Shown here: one piece after another, positions 15,231 through 23,897 of the stretch
How the letters are laid out: every line of letters begins with the position of its first letter
Position numbering within the stretch: the first letter of the stretch is position 1
DNA from: an uncultured Clostridium sp.
Lineage (GTDB): Bacteria > Bacillota > Clostridia > TANB77 > CAG-508
Assembly (NCBI GenBank): GCA_948468685.1
Contig: CAOKJC010000003.1
Coordinates: 1-32,884 of the forward strand
Direction of reading: 5' to 3'
Length of the DNA stretch: 32,884 nt
The notes under the pieces: generated by a model
Told to the model about the DNA's origin: nothing
What the model saw: the letters and a program-made list of their open reading frames with translations, nothing else
Databases searched by the model: none
Made by a program: the position numbers and the translations under genes

Positions 15231-18200
15231 TTATCCTCTACAAACCTCGTAAAAAATATTTTCATTAATAACACTAAAACCTTTAGTGTTTATATCATAC
15301 AACTTTGAATCAGTAGTGATAATTTTATCACATACCATATTCTTTTTCTTACATTGGTCATTTGAATTTGTAATTATCAACTCTCCTTTTAAAATTGTAT
15401 AAATACAGCCTTTATAAAATATTATCCTTTCAATATTAACATCATTTTTTCTAAAAGACACTGTTTCAAATTTTCCATTCGGTCTTATAATTATTCCATA
15501 TCCATCACTATTTACCACAAGCCACATTTTTGTATAATTGTCATAAATAATATTATATTCACAACTTCTCGAATCACGTCTTATACTACAAAGTTTCTCG
15601 CTATTACAATAAACATCATCTGCATTATACCGCCCTTCTTTAACCAGAACAAATTTTGAATTGAATTTGACAAGAAATCGTTTGGTTTTCTGATTTACCA
15701 AAAATTTTATTTTTTCATCTTCTACATTTCCTTCAAGCAAAAATTCTTTTTTAAAGATAACTTCTTCTCCATTAGATATTCCTATAAAGTACAAGGAATT
15801 ACCATCTACAACTACATTTTTGCTGTCCTGTATTTCTTCTTCATAAATTATAGTATCTTCGTTCAAATCAATAGCAACTACCTTATTGGCGTAAACAGCA
15901 AATGCAAAATTCCCATTTTCTGAAACAAGAATATTAATAACTTCCATAACTTCAGGTAAATGAATATTATATTGCTTGTGAGATAATACTGCAACATAAT
16001 AGCTTGTATCTTCATTCATACATATTGCAGATTTCTCGTTTATTACTTTTTTTACATTGTCACCAAAAGGCTTGATTTCTTTTGCTATAAATTTAGAATT
16101 AATACGAATAACTTCATCTAAATTTTGATAAAGTTCTACTTCATATAGAGACTTGTATTGTCTTATAAGATATGGGACTATACTTTCTCTATTTTCTCCT
16201 TCAAAAATTTCTAAAAACACTTTTTGTAATTCCTCATTCATCCAATTCCAAGATTGAGCTATGGTAGGTACTTCAATTCCATGGTTTCCTAAAAGAGAAA
16301 GCCTACGCTCCATCTTTTCTGGAATTTCCAAAGAAATTTCCATATCATTTTCCATAACATAATATACTCCATCAAATGGATGTACTAATGTAAGATATTG
16401 AAAAGCTTGAATTGCAAATGAATACCAGTCATCCTCCATTGTAATATTTTGATTTTCCTTTGATACTGGGTCAATATATCCATCAGTGAAAAATCTTGGA
16501 GCAATATCATCAACACCCATTCCATCGAAATCGATGAAATAAATATTTTTATTGCTATCAAAAAGAATATTACTTCCATTTAAATCCCCTATATAGATGT
16601 TTGCCTCAGTATGCAAAGTTTCAATGCCTTGTCCTACAGTAATTAGAATTTCGAATATGTCTTTCATAGTAAATCCATAGCTCTCTACTACTTCTTTATC
16701 TCTTAAATCTGAAAGCGGATTTCCTAATACTTCTTCCATAATGTAGCCAAACACATTATATAGCTCATCATCTACAAGAATCTTCTGAGGAATGATGTAT
16801 TTAAACTTAAATCCTCTATTACTAATTTCCTCCAATATCTTTCTTTTCTCAATGATTTTAACAATAACAGCATTTTTTAAACTATAATTAATTTCTGCGT
16901 CTTCTTTAAATACCTTTGCGACTGTACCTTTTTTATATGGATATATATGTGCTTCTCCTCCACTATTTTCATGTTTTATTGAAGTTATTGTTGATTTAGC
17001 TACTATTTCTGTCATATTTGTTTCAATATCTTCTATAGTGCTAAATTGGTAACTTTCTAAACATCTAGGACAAAATATATGTTTATTTTTGTAATAAATT
17101 TTGTGAATAGTACAATATTTTGTCATTTCTTCAGACAAATTTTGAAGTTTATCCAACAGTTTATAGAAATCACCAGAACAGTCAGATATGTCAATTTCAA
17201 TTGAAGTATCCGAAGAAATCACCTTAGATACATATTCACAAGTCCACTTTAAAGTTTCAATTGTGTCTCCTTCTTTACTTATAAAGTCAATATTCAAAAT
17301 TTGTACCTGTTTTTTGTATTGCTTATTTAAAATTACATTTCCAAAAGGATTTGCTGTAAAAGCCAAACCACTTTTTACAATACTTTGAACCTGTAGCATA
17401 AGTCTAATCAAGCATTTTAGTCTTGCCCGATTTTTCAATTTTTGATTATTGCTAATTTCAATATTTGTGTCACTAAATTTTTCTAAAAATTCAAAACCAA
17501 AATCATAAGCATAAGTACACCCTATAAATTCATTATTTTGTATTACTTTTTTCTCAGGAACAAAACCATCTTGCCCTAACTTTAGTTCTCTTGATAACAT
17601 TTTTTTCGTTATTATATCGTCAATATTTTTTTCAATATTAGCAATATCAACAAGAGACTTTTTATAAATTTTTAAAATTGCATCTTGATCATAAGTACTT
17701 TTCAAAATATGATATTTTGCATATTCATCCTCAAAAAGTACAACTGAGTCTTCTTCTATTGGAGCTATATGCAATTTAGTTTGTTTACAAATAGGACATT
17801 CATATTCAGGCAAACCATAATTATTGTAATATATCTCGTGTTCTTCACAATAAGAATTTAATTCATTTGCTGTTGAAAGCATCCAATCCCTATTAGCAGA
17901 AAAATCTATACTAATAAGAATATTGGGATTACATCCTATATCAATCAAGTGCTGATAAATCATTTCCATGAAATTTGTTTTGTTCCCATTATACTCACAT
18001 CTTTTTAACTCGAATTTTTCATCCCAAATATTAACATAGAATTTGAAATCATCATCCATGTAAATAGTGTCTAAAGGAATATAGTACTTATCAAATTTCT
18101 TAAATAGATATGCAATAACTTTGAGAAGTTCCTTATTGTTAAAGCTTGAAAGCACTTCGTCTGTAAGAAACTTTCCATTGCTATTAGTTATATAACCTAT

Positions 18201-19925
18201 AAATTTATACATATCATCTGAATTCAGTTTTCTAGAATAAATTATCTCAGAAATTTCAGCAAATTTTACATTTTCATCTTCAAAATCACCTATTTTCCTT
18301 TCAACTTCTGCAATTAATTTTTCCTTTCTTTCAATTTCAAAAGATAAATTTTTGCTTCTATTAAAAGTTATTAGTCTTCTTTCAGAGGAAATTTCTTGGT
18401 TTATTCCTTTTTCTACTTCTATTCCATATATATTTTTGATTTGATAATCAAATTTGAAAGGTGTTAATAATGGGTCATACTCAAATCTTGCATCATAAAA
18501 GCAATCACTTCGATAATCAAAACTCTTTTTATTATTGCAAAGGAAATCAAAAAATATATTTACTGTAACACTATTATATTCATCTTTCTGATTTAAAGCA
18601 TACCTTATAAATTCTTTTGTTACAATAGGTGGCAAAAATCTAACTTCGTCTTTTTCTAAAAATTCTTTTTCATTTTTAAGCTCTCCATATTCCTCCTTAC
18701 AATATTGAAATAATAATTTGAAAAATACAATTAAAAGCTGTACATTTAAATCAAAATCGCTGTTATTTAAAAGATTAAATATACTTTTAATATCTGCAAT
18801 TTTAAAATTTTCATTATTTCTATCTACACAAATAAGAGATCTTTCAATACTAAAACGTTTTATTTCTCTATTTCCAATATGATAAACTTTTGAAGTAACT
18901 TCATTCAAATAATTACGTATAGAAGAAATAAAATTTAGAATTGATGCTTGATTTTCAAATTTCACTTCTAAAATTGAATCAGTTACTTTTAATTCTTGTC
19001 TTGAAAACTTATATCCAATAACATTTCCTTTTGTATCAATAATTGTTTTCTCAACTTGCTCACAAATTTCGTCTTTGCATTTTTTGAGCATGTCATCATC
19101 TTTTAAAAATTCTTCAAACTTAGGTGAAAATTCTTTATAAATTTTTAGATTTCCATCATAAACTGTATATTCTTTGTTCTCCTCAAGTATCAGACTATTA
19201 ATTCCATATTCTTTCTCGTTTACTATCAAAGAATTAGCATAATAAACTTCATTACCGCAAGCTTCTTCAAATTGTTCTGATATTAACACCTGATAAATAC
19301 TTTCTGGAAGAATATCATATACAAAATAAGAATAGCACATCTTAATTATTGGCAATTTATATGAGAATTCTGATATACTACGTACTTGATTATCTTTATG
19401 CATTTTTTCATAAAATTCTTTTAAATCTCCTCCATCTGAAAGAACATAATGGATATATTCAATAAGGCAACCTTTTGCAACTTCTATTTCTCCATTATCT
19501 AATGAAAAGAAAGAGAAAAAACAAGATATGCTATTACAAGTATCGCTTCTAAACTTAGTTTTATCAAGGGTATAACCCTTCATTTTCATTAAGCTTACAA
19601 AAGCAATTAGTTTTTTAAGGCTCTCTATTTTAGAAATTTCTTCCCATTTTCTTCCTGAGAAGCGAGCAGAAAATATTTGAACTATATTTTCCTTATCGGC
19701 AAAATATTTCTTAACTTCAAAAGAAATTTCTGAAGTTTCTAAAGTAACTTTATTATCTTTAAGAGACTTTATGATGTCATAAATTTGCCGTCCTATTTCT
19801 TCATCATGTACAACAACAACTAATTTATTATTATTGAAATATACTTCTTCTTTTCCCTCTATTTCAGAAATCTTATCATAATACTGTTTTACGAAGTTGT
19901 AAAAAAGTCTTCCATTAAGTGTCAT
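15231..19925 (-). CDS. Giant zinc-motif protein with pseudokinase and protein kinase domains
   Basis: A 1564-residue cytosolic protein. Residues 1 to about 650 are unrecognised. Next come a zinc motif (Cys/His at about 690, CPIC at about 711) and a kinase-like domain lacking key residues (SGLAFTANPFGNVIL, then LNIDF, about 735-930). A second zinc motif follows (YCTIHKIYY, then CPRC, about 935-960). A better-preserved kinase domain follows: glycine-rich SGGEAHIYPY at about 990, Lys in VAKVFKED at about 1003, catalytic loop IGDLNGSNILF at about 1112 and metal-binding DFDG at about 1135. From about 1290 onward the protein is beta-rich and propeller-like. It is last in a five-gene operon with a PP2C phosphatase and VWA proteins, so it is probably the kinase arm of a phospho-switch. 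The start follows GAGGAAATAATA. Kinase fold is well supported; targets are unknown. Confidence 0.85.
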   Translation of the reverse strand: MTLNGRLFYNFVKQYYDKISEIEGKEEVYFNNNKLVVVVHDEEIGRQIYDIIKSLKDNKVTLETSEISFEVKKYFADKENIVQIFSARFSGRKWEEISKIESLKKLIAFVSLMKMKGYTLDKTKFRSDTCNSISCFFSFFSLDNGEIEVAKGCLIEYIHYVLSDGGDLKEFYEKMHKDNQVRSISEFSYKLPIIKMCYSYFVYDILPESIYQVLISEQFEEACGNEVYYANSLIVNEKEYGINSLILEENKEYTVYDGNLKIYKEFSPKFEEFLKDDDMLKKCKDEICEQVEKTIIDTKGNVIGYKFSRQELKVTDSILEVKFENQASILNFISSIRNYLNEVTSKVYHIGNREIKRFSIERSLICVDRNNENFKIADIKSIFNLLNNSDFDLNVQLLIVFFKLLFQYCKEEYGELKNEKEFLEKDEVRFLPPIVTKEFIRYALNQKDEYNSVTVNIFFDFLCNNKKSFDYRSDCFYDARFEYDPLLTPFKFDYQIKNIYGIEVEKGINQEISSERRLITFNRSKNLSFEIERKEKLIAEVERKIGDFEDENVKFAEISEIIYSRKLNSDDMYKFIGYITNSNGKFLTDEVLSSFNNKELLKVIAYLFKKFDKYYIPLDTIYMDDDFKFYVNIWDEKFELKRCEYNGNKTNFMEMIYQHLIDIGCNPNILISIDFSANRDWMLSTANELNSYCEEHEIYYNNYGLPEYECPICKQTKLHIAPIEEDSVVLFEDEYAKYHILKSTYDQDAILKIYKKSLVDIANIEKNIDDIITKKMLSRELKLGQDGFVPEKKVIQNNEFIGCTYAYDFGFEFLEKFSDTNIEISNNQKLKNRARLKCLIRLMLQVQSIVKSGLAFTANPFGNVILNKQYKKQVQILNIDFISKEGDTIETLKWTCEYVSKVISSDTSIEIDISDCSGDFYKLLDKLQNLSEEMTKYCTIHKIYYKNKHIFCPRCLESYQFSTIEDIETNMTEIVAKSTITSIKHENSGGEAHIYPYKKGTVAKVFKEDAEINYSLKNAVIVKIIEKRKILEEISNRGFKFKYIIPQKILVDDELYNVFGYIMEEVLGNPLSDLRDKEVVESYGFTMKDIFEILITVGQGIETLHTEANIYIGDLNGSNILFDSNKNIYFIDFDGMGVDDIAPRFFTDGYIDPVSKENQNITMEDDWYSFAIQAFQYLTLVHPFDGVYYVMENDMEISLEIPEKMERRLSLLGNHGIEVPTIAQSWNWMNEELQKVFLEIFEGENRESIVPYLIRQYKSLYEVELYQNLDEVIRINSKFIAKEIKPFGDNVKKVINEKSAICMNEDTSYYVAVLSHKQYNIHLPEVMEVINILVSENGNFAFAVYANKVVAIDLNEDTIIYEEEIQDSKNVVVDGNSLYFIGISNGEEVIFKKEFLLEGNVEDEKIKFLVNQKTKRFLVKFNSKFVLVKEGRYNADDVYCNSEKLCSIRRDSRSCEYNIIYDNYTKMWLVVNSDGYGIIIRPNGKFETVSFRKNDVNIERIIFYKGCIYTILKGELIITNSNDQCKKKNMVCDKIITTDSKLYDINTKGFSVINENIFYEVCRG

Positions 19926-20007
19926 TATTATTTCCTCTCTTTTCTATTTATGTGGAAGAGAACATTTTTAATGTCCTCTTCCATTGAAATGTGTTACAAT
20001 CTATTTC

Positions 20008-20715
20008 TTACAGATCTTCAATCCAAGAATCATCCTCTAACGCCTGTGAAGTTGTTTGAGAATATCCTTCAGAATTACTTCCATCAATAGCTTTACTGAA
20101 GAAATTTGTTCCTAACTGTTTATAACTCTTAGACTGAAGTTTAATTGATGTAGGTAAATCTTCTTCAAAAAATTTTACAAGATCATCACTATCATCTACT
20201 TTACGAGTAACTTTAAATCCTAATCTTTTTCCAAAGTCTGAAGAAATTGCATCTCTAAAAGGAATAAATATAGTATTTACTTTTGCAATATTCAATTTTT
20301 GAATTGCCTTTTTAGCATCTTCTATGTCCATCTTATCATGGCAAGGTTCACCATCTGACAAAAGTATAAATGTTACTTTAGGATTGCACTTTGTTCTCCG
20401 TATCACTTCTTTAACATAATTATTAAGATGTTCTGCTCCCTTAACAATAGAATAATATAGTGCTGTTCCTCCATCAATATGATAATTGATTTTCAGGTTA
20501 TCTATTCTTTCAAAATCACCAGGATAAAAACCATCACTAAATTGACATATTGATACTGCAATTGAACCTTTTTCAGAAAAATTATTAAAACTTTTTATAA
20601 AACCTTTTGAGCATTTTCTTACATTATTAGCATCTTTTTCCATAGAGTTTGATTTGTCCATAAGAATTATAAAAATATTTATATTGCTTGAAGAAAAATT
20701 GTAATAATTAGCCAT
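20008..20715 (-). CDS. TerY-like VWA domain protein with intact MIDAS
   Basis: A 235-residue cytosolic von Willebrand factor A protein. The metal-ion-dependent adhesion site is complete: DKSNS (Asp20, Ser22, Ser24), a Thr in DGGTALYYS at about residue 83, and Asp in LLSDGEPCHD at about 117. The overall pattern resembles TerY, a VWA family often encoded beside PP2C phosphatases and kinases. A roughly 50-residue acidic, Ser-rich tail (SQTTSQALEDDSWIEDL end) follows the domain and could be a phosphorylation or binding segment. GGAGG precedes the ATG. The gene lies 15 nt after the 497-residue helical protein gene and 82 nt before the kinase gene. A role as a metal-dependent scaffold is inferred from the family. 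Confidence 0.85.
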   Translation of the reverse strand: MANYYNFSSSNINIFIILMDKSNSMEKDANNVRKCSKGFIKSFNNFSEKGSIAVSICQFSDGFYPGDFERIDNLKINYHIDGGTALYYSIVKGAEHLNNYVKEVIRRTKCNPKVTFILLSDGEPCHDKMDIEDAKKAIQKLNIAKVNTIFIPFRDAISSDFGKRLGFKVTRKVDDSDDLVKFFEEDLPTSIKLQSKSYKQLGTNFFSKAIDGSNSEGYSQTTSQALEDDSWIEDL

Positions 20716-20730
20716 CTCTCTACCTCCGTA

Positions 20731-22224
20731 TTATATTGTTATATTTTGTGTATTAAACTGCATGCTACTAAAAACATTCTTTAAGTCTTTAAAGTAAAAA
20801 GAATTTAAAAATACAAAATTATCTACAATTTTAAAGTCAATATTCAGATTTTCAAGAGTTGCAACAATTTCTGCTTTGTATTCATCCAAATAGAAAGCTA
20901 TTACATAATCTTTGTTTCGCAAATTCATAACAACTTTTTTCTTTTCTCTGATACTTTCATTATCATATGGATATTTTTCTATATATTTTTTTACATCTTT
21001 AAATAGTTCATTGGGCATACTTTTAATAATTTCAATTGTGTCAAACAGTAACAATAAAAAGTAAATTTCTCTGTACGTTATTTTGTTAGACAAATTTTCA
21101 ATTAACTTTATTAATATCAAAATCTTGTTATCATGTATTTCAGAAAAAAGACTTATTAAAGACAAATATGTGTAAACTTTTGGTACTTCCAAAACCTCAC
21201 TTTCATTTGTGCTTATATTCATTCTGTTAATAAGTTTTATCTTAACTTTCTCCTTTTCAAGTCCATTTGCTTTAAGTAACTTAAGTAAATTTGACTCAAG
21301 TTTCAAAAAGTTATTCCAAAAAGTAATATTCAAAATTTGATTTTCATCATTATTTGAATTTATAAATTCTGTAAGAAGTTTTAATGCATTTTGTTCAAAA
21401 ACATTCCTATATTCATCATCTTTAATTAATGGTAAAAATTCTGACAAATCTGTTATTTCATCTTTTATGAAAGCAGTAAAATAGCTAACATAATCAAATC
21501 CATAAAATTCAGATACTACCACTAATTTTCTAATTAGCTCCTCTGGAGATTTATTAGAATTTCGTATGCTTATTTTAAAGATTTCATAATCCACATAAGA
21601 TATTAGACTTACTATTCTTTCTTTAAGCTGTTTATCCCTTAAAATATACTTATTACTTTTTAGTTCAGTTACTATTCTTGTTTCTACTTCTAAAGCATGT
21701 TCAACTTGAGAAATTGCTTTTTGCTTTTCATCCTCTTTAGAATGGAAAATAGAAACATTGTATAAAACATTCAATTTTAATATTAACCGTTCTAACTGTT
21801 TTGAAAAAATATCAAATTTTACTTGAGTTTCAATAAAATATTTTATCTCATCTTCGAGCATGCTAATATCTCTTTTTATAAAAGGATCATTTTCTGGAGT
21901 AATTGCAAAAGTTAACAATTTATCACTTTCTTTCAGATTTGAATTACATTTTTCTCTTATCTGTTCAATTTTTTTCATAAACATTCTATGTTCATTCCAA
22001 TAATCACTTTCAAGTATTGCTATTTCTTGTTCCAACAAATAAAGTTTTGATTTTATAGTTCTATCTGTAGTATCAACTTTTTCTTTGTTTTCTTCTTCAA
22101 TTTCTTCTATATTCTCTTCCTGAGTCAATTCATCTGTATTTGTATTTTCAGCATCTATTTCTTCAATGTTTGGATTTGAAAAAATAGAATTATAAAAAAT
22201 ACGAAGTCTTTCTGTCAATTTCAT
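20731..22224 (-). CDS. Unknown 497-residue helical protein of the phosphatase/VWA/kinase operon
   Basis: I do not recognise a domain. Residues about 20-55 are very acidic (Glu/Asp/Asn/Thr) and probably disordered. Residues about 60-200 show coiled-coil-like heptads (LYLLEQEIAILESDYW and further Glu/Lys-rich helices). The remainder looks like an alpha-helical repeat or bundle, ending in a small alpha-beta-like region (IVATLENLNIDFKIVDNFVFL). There are no membrane segments. It is the third gene of the operon: GGAGG before the ATG, 18 nt after the degenerate VWA gene, and 15 nt before the TerY-like gene. It may be a scaffold or effector specific to this version of the system. Absence of recognised homology is my limit, not proof of novelty. 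Confidence 0.78.
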   Translation of the reverse strand: MKLTERLRIFYNSIFSNPNIEEIDAENTNTDELTQEENIEEIEEENKEKVDTTDRTIKSKLYLLEQEIAILESDYWNEHRMFMKKIEQIREKCNSNLKESDKLLTFAITPENDPFIKRDISMLEDEIKYFIETQVKFDIFSKQLERLILKLNVLYNVSIFHSKEDEKQKAISQVEHALEVETRIVTELKSNKYILRDKQLKERIVSLISYVDYEIFKISIRNSNKSPEELIRKLVVVSEFYGFDYVSYFTAFIKDEITDLSEFLPLIKDDEYRNVFEQNALKLLTEFINSNNDENQILNITFWNNFLKLESNLLKLLKANGLEKEKVKIKLINRMNISTNESEVLEVPKVYTYLSLISLFSEIHDNKILILIKLIENLSNKITYREIYFLLLLFDTIEIIKSMPNELFKDVKKYIEKYPYDNESIREKKKVVMNLRNKDYVIAFYLDEYKAEIVATLENLNIDFKIVDNFVFLNSFYFKDLKNVFSSMQFNTQNITI

Positions 22225-22242
22225 ATAGAATTTCCTCCATCT

Positions 22243-23058
22243 TTATTGATATTTTCTAAAAATAGCTCCAATTGAATGCAAACCTATTTCTGCTGCATCT
22301 ATAAAACTATTTTCTGAAAGGCAAAAATATTTTGTTGTAACGCCATGCAAATTGGCTACTTTCTGAAAATATCTTAATGCTTGTTCCTTTGATATCTTAG
22401 AACCATTATCTTTGCAATTTCCAATTCCTATAACATCAATTTTGTTAATTCTTACTCTTTCTGTTTCTTTTTCCTCAATCTTCATATAGGCTTTAGAAAC
22501 TACTATTTCCAATTTGTCCAAAGCATCATATAAACATGATTCACTTCCAATATCTTCTGGGCAAAGAAAATCTTTGTCATTTACAGTTGTAGCATCAAAT
22601 ATTTCATTTGGTTTAACTGTTTTTCCATAGTTAATTATCGTTATTAATCCTGAAGGCGCCAGACTTTTGATAATTTTCATTATCATTTCTTTTTCTTTAG
22701 CCATTTCAGGTGTATTTTCAACTAATATAACAAATAATTTTTTATCTACAAGTTTTTTGTATATAAATTTCGGCTTTATTTCAGTTTTTTCTTCTACAGG
22801 ATCCTGTACAATATCTTTTGGAAAAATATTCTCTTTTTCAGTGTTTTTAACATCTGTTGGAGAAACATCACTAATTGATTCTTTTTTTTCTTCGTCTTCA
22901 TTAGGATGTATTTTTTTTGCAATCAATTCTTTTTTCTTTTCACAAACACTTTTACTTTTCTGCTTTTTGACTTTTTTTGCTTGAACCTGTGTGTTTGCAT
23001 TTTTGTTTGTATTATCATTTTCCTTAATTGTTGTGTTTTTTGTTTCGAAAAATTTCAT
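22243..23058 (-). CDS. VWA-like protein with degenerate MIDAS and basic disordered N-terminus
   Basis: A 271-residue protein. Residues 1 to about 95 are Lys/Glu/Thr/Asn-rich and likely disordered. From about 100 on a VWA-like fold is suggested by LFVILVENTPEM (where MIDAS proteins have DxSxS), the ESCLYDALDKLE segment in place of the Thr motif, and IDVIGIGNCKDNG near the third metal position. The metal-binding Asp and Ser residues are therefore mostly missing. It could act as a nonmetal partner of the intact TerY-like VWA protein. The ATG overlaps the phosphatase stop by 4 nt, so the two are translationally coupled, with GGAGGT inside the phosphatase gene. The fold call is moderate. Confidence 0.72.
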   Translation of the reverse strand: MKFFETKNTTIKENDNTNKNANTQVQAKKVKKQKSKSVCEKKKELIAKKIHPNEDEEKKESISDVSPTDVKNTEKENIFPKDIVQDPVEEKTEIKPKFIYKKLVDKKLFVILVENTPEMAKEKEMIMKIIKSLAPSGLITIINYGKTVKPNEIFDATTVNDKDFLCPEDIGSESCLYDALDKLEIVVSKAYMKIEEKETERVRINKIDVIGIGNCKDNGSKISKEQALRYFQKVANLHGVTTKYFCLSENSFIDAAEIGLHSIGAIFRKYQ

Positions 23059-23747
23059 TGCTCTTTACCTCCAAATATTCCAATTGTAACGTCATCAAAG
23101 AAACTATTTCTCTCTGTATTTATAGTTGCACTAATATAAGCCTCATTACTGTCAAATATAAATTTGTCTAGACCTTCTACATCACCTTTTGCAATTGGCA
23201 TTATTCCATCTGTCGCAATGCAAATTTTGGGAAACATTTTATTATCAAAACAAAATGTTTTAAATTGATAATTCTTAAAATCTAAATTTCCACACAAATC
23301 ACAATACTTATATGCAAAATATGGTGGACATTTGCCATATGAATACTTTATATAACTTACAAGTCCTAATTTGTTTTGAGTAACAATATATCCATCACCA
23401 AAAAGTTTAACAATATACTTATCTTCTGTTTTAAAACAAGCAATAATTGTAAACAATAGATTTTCCATGATAAATTCTATTTCTAATTCTTTTCTTGTTG
23501 GATAATATTTCTCCATCATATTAATAATTTCATCAAAAGTATTTTTGACATTTTCTTCAAATTTTTCTAAGTTATCACATTCCTCCTTTCTTGAAAATAG
23601 CTGTGCAAACAATCTAGTTCCGACTTCAGAATATTTTGCTCCACTGCACCCATCTAAAACGAGTAACATCCGTGGTGTTTCAATTCCAAAGTCTTGGTTG
23701 TTTAATCCATCTGTAAAATGACCAAATCCTTGAGAAGTTATAATCAT
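23055..23747 (-). CDS. PP2C-family serine/threonine phosphatase
   Basis: A 230-residue metal-dependent phosphatase of the PPM/PP2C class, expected to reverse phosphorylation by the operon's kinase. Metal-site motifs appear in order: GLNNQDFG (Asp19), LLVLDGCSG (Asp32-Gly33), CIATDGIMP (Asp at about 178) and SFFDDVTIGIFGG (Asp pair at about 217). It lacks membrane segments or extra domains. It is the first gene of the operon, with AAAGGAG before the ATG, a well-formed promoter, and two palindromes between promoter and start. Its stop overlaps the start of the next gene. Family assignment is firm; pairing with the kinase is inferred from context. Confidence 0.88.
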   Translation of the reverse strand: MIITSQGFGHFTDGLNNQDFGIETPRMLLVLDGCSGAKYSEVGTRLFAQLFSRKEECDNLEKFEENVKNTFDEIINMMEKYYPTRKELEIEFIMENLLFTIIACFKTEDKYIVKLFGDGYIVTQNKLGLVSYIKYSYGKCPPYFAYKYCDLCGNLDFKNYQFKTFCFDNKMFPKICIATDGIMPIAKGDVEGLDKFIFDSNEAYISATINTERNSFFDDVTIGIFGGKEQ

Positions 23748-23768
23748 AATTTTCTCCTTTCTAATCTC

Positions 23769-23826
23769 GTTAACTTTACGTTAACATATTGTACAATATA
23801 ATATCATACTTTTTATGTAAATTCAA
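23769..23826 (-). promoter_or_regulatory. Promoter and tandem palindromes of the phosphatase/VWA/kinase operon
   Basis: On the minus strand TTGAAT (23826-23821), a 17-nt spacer and TATTAT (23803-23798). Just downstream lies the perfect palindrome ATATTGTACAATAT (23786-23799), and directly after it GTTAACTTTACGTTAAC (23769-23785), two GTTAAC palindromes spaced by 5 nt. Their placement over and after the start site suits repression. The second motif recurs at 15129-15144. Confidence 0.68.
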
Positions 23827-23864
23827 GAAAAAATTGGCTTTTTAGTAAGTTTTTTCTATACAAC

Positions 23865-23896
23865 AAAAAATGGAGGAAAATTTTCCTCCATTTTTT
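23865..23896 (-). terminator. Perfect 32-bp palindromic terminator
   Basis: AAAAAATGGAGGAAAA is followed at once by its exact complement, TTTTCCTCCATTTTTT. With A and T runs at both ends it can terminate in both directions. It ends 1 nt before the stop codon of the HaeIII-like remnant and insulates the kinase operon promoter. Confidence 0.82.
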
Positions 23897-23897
23897 G

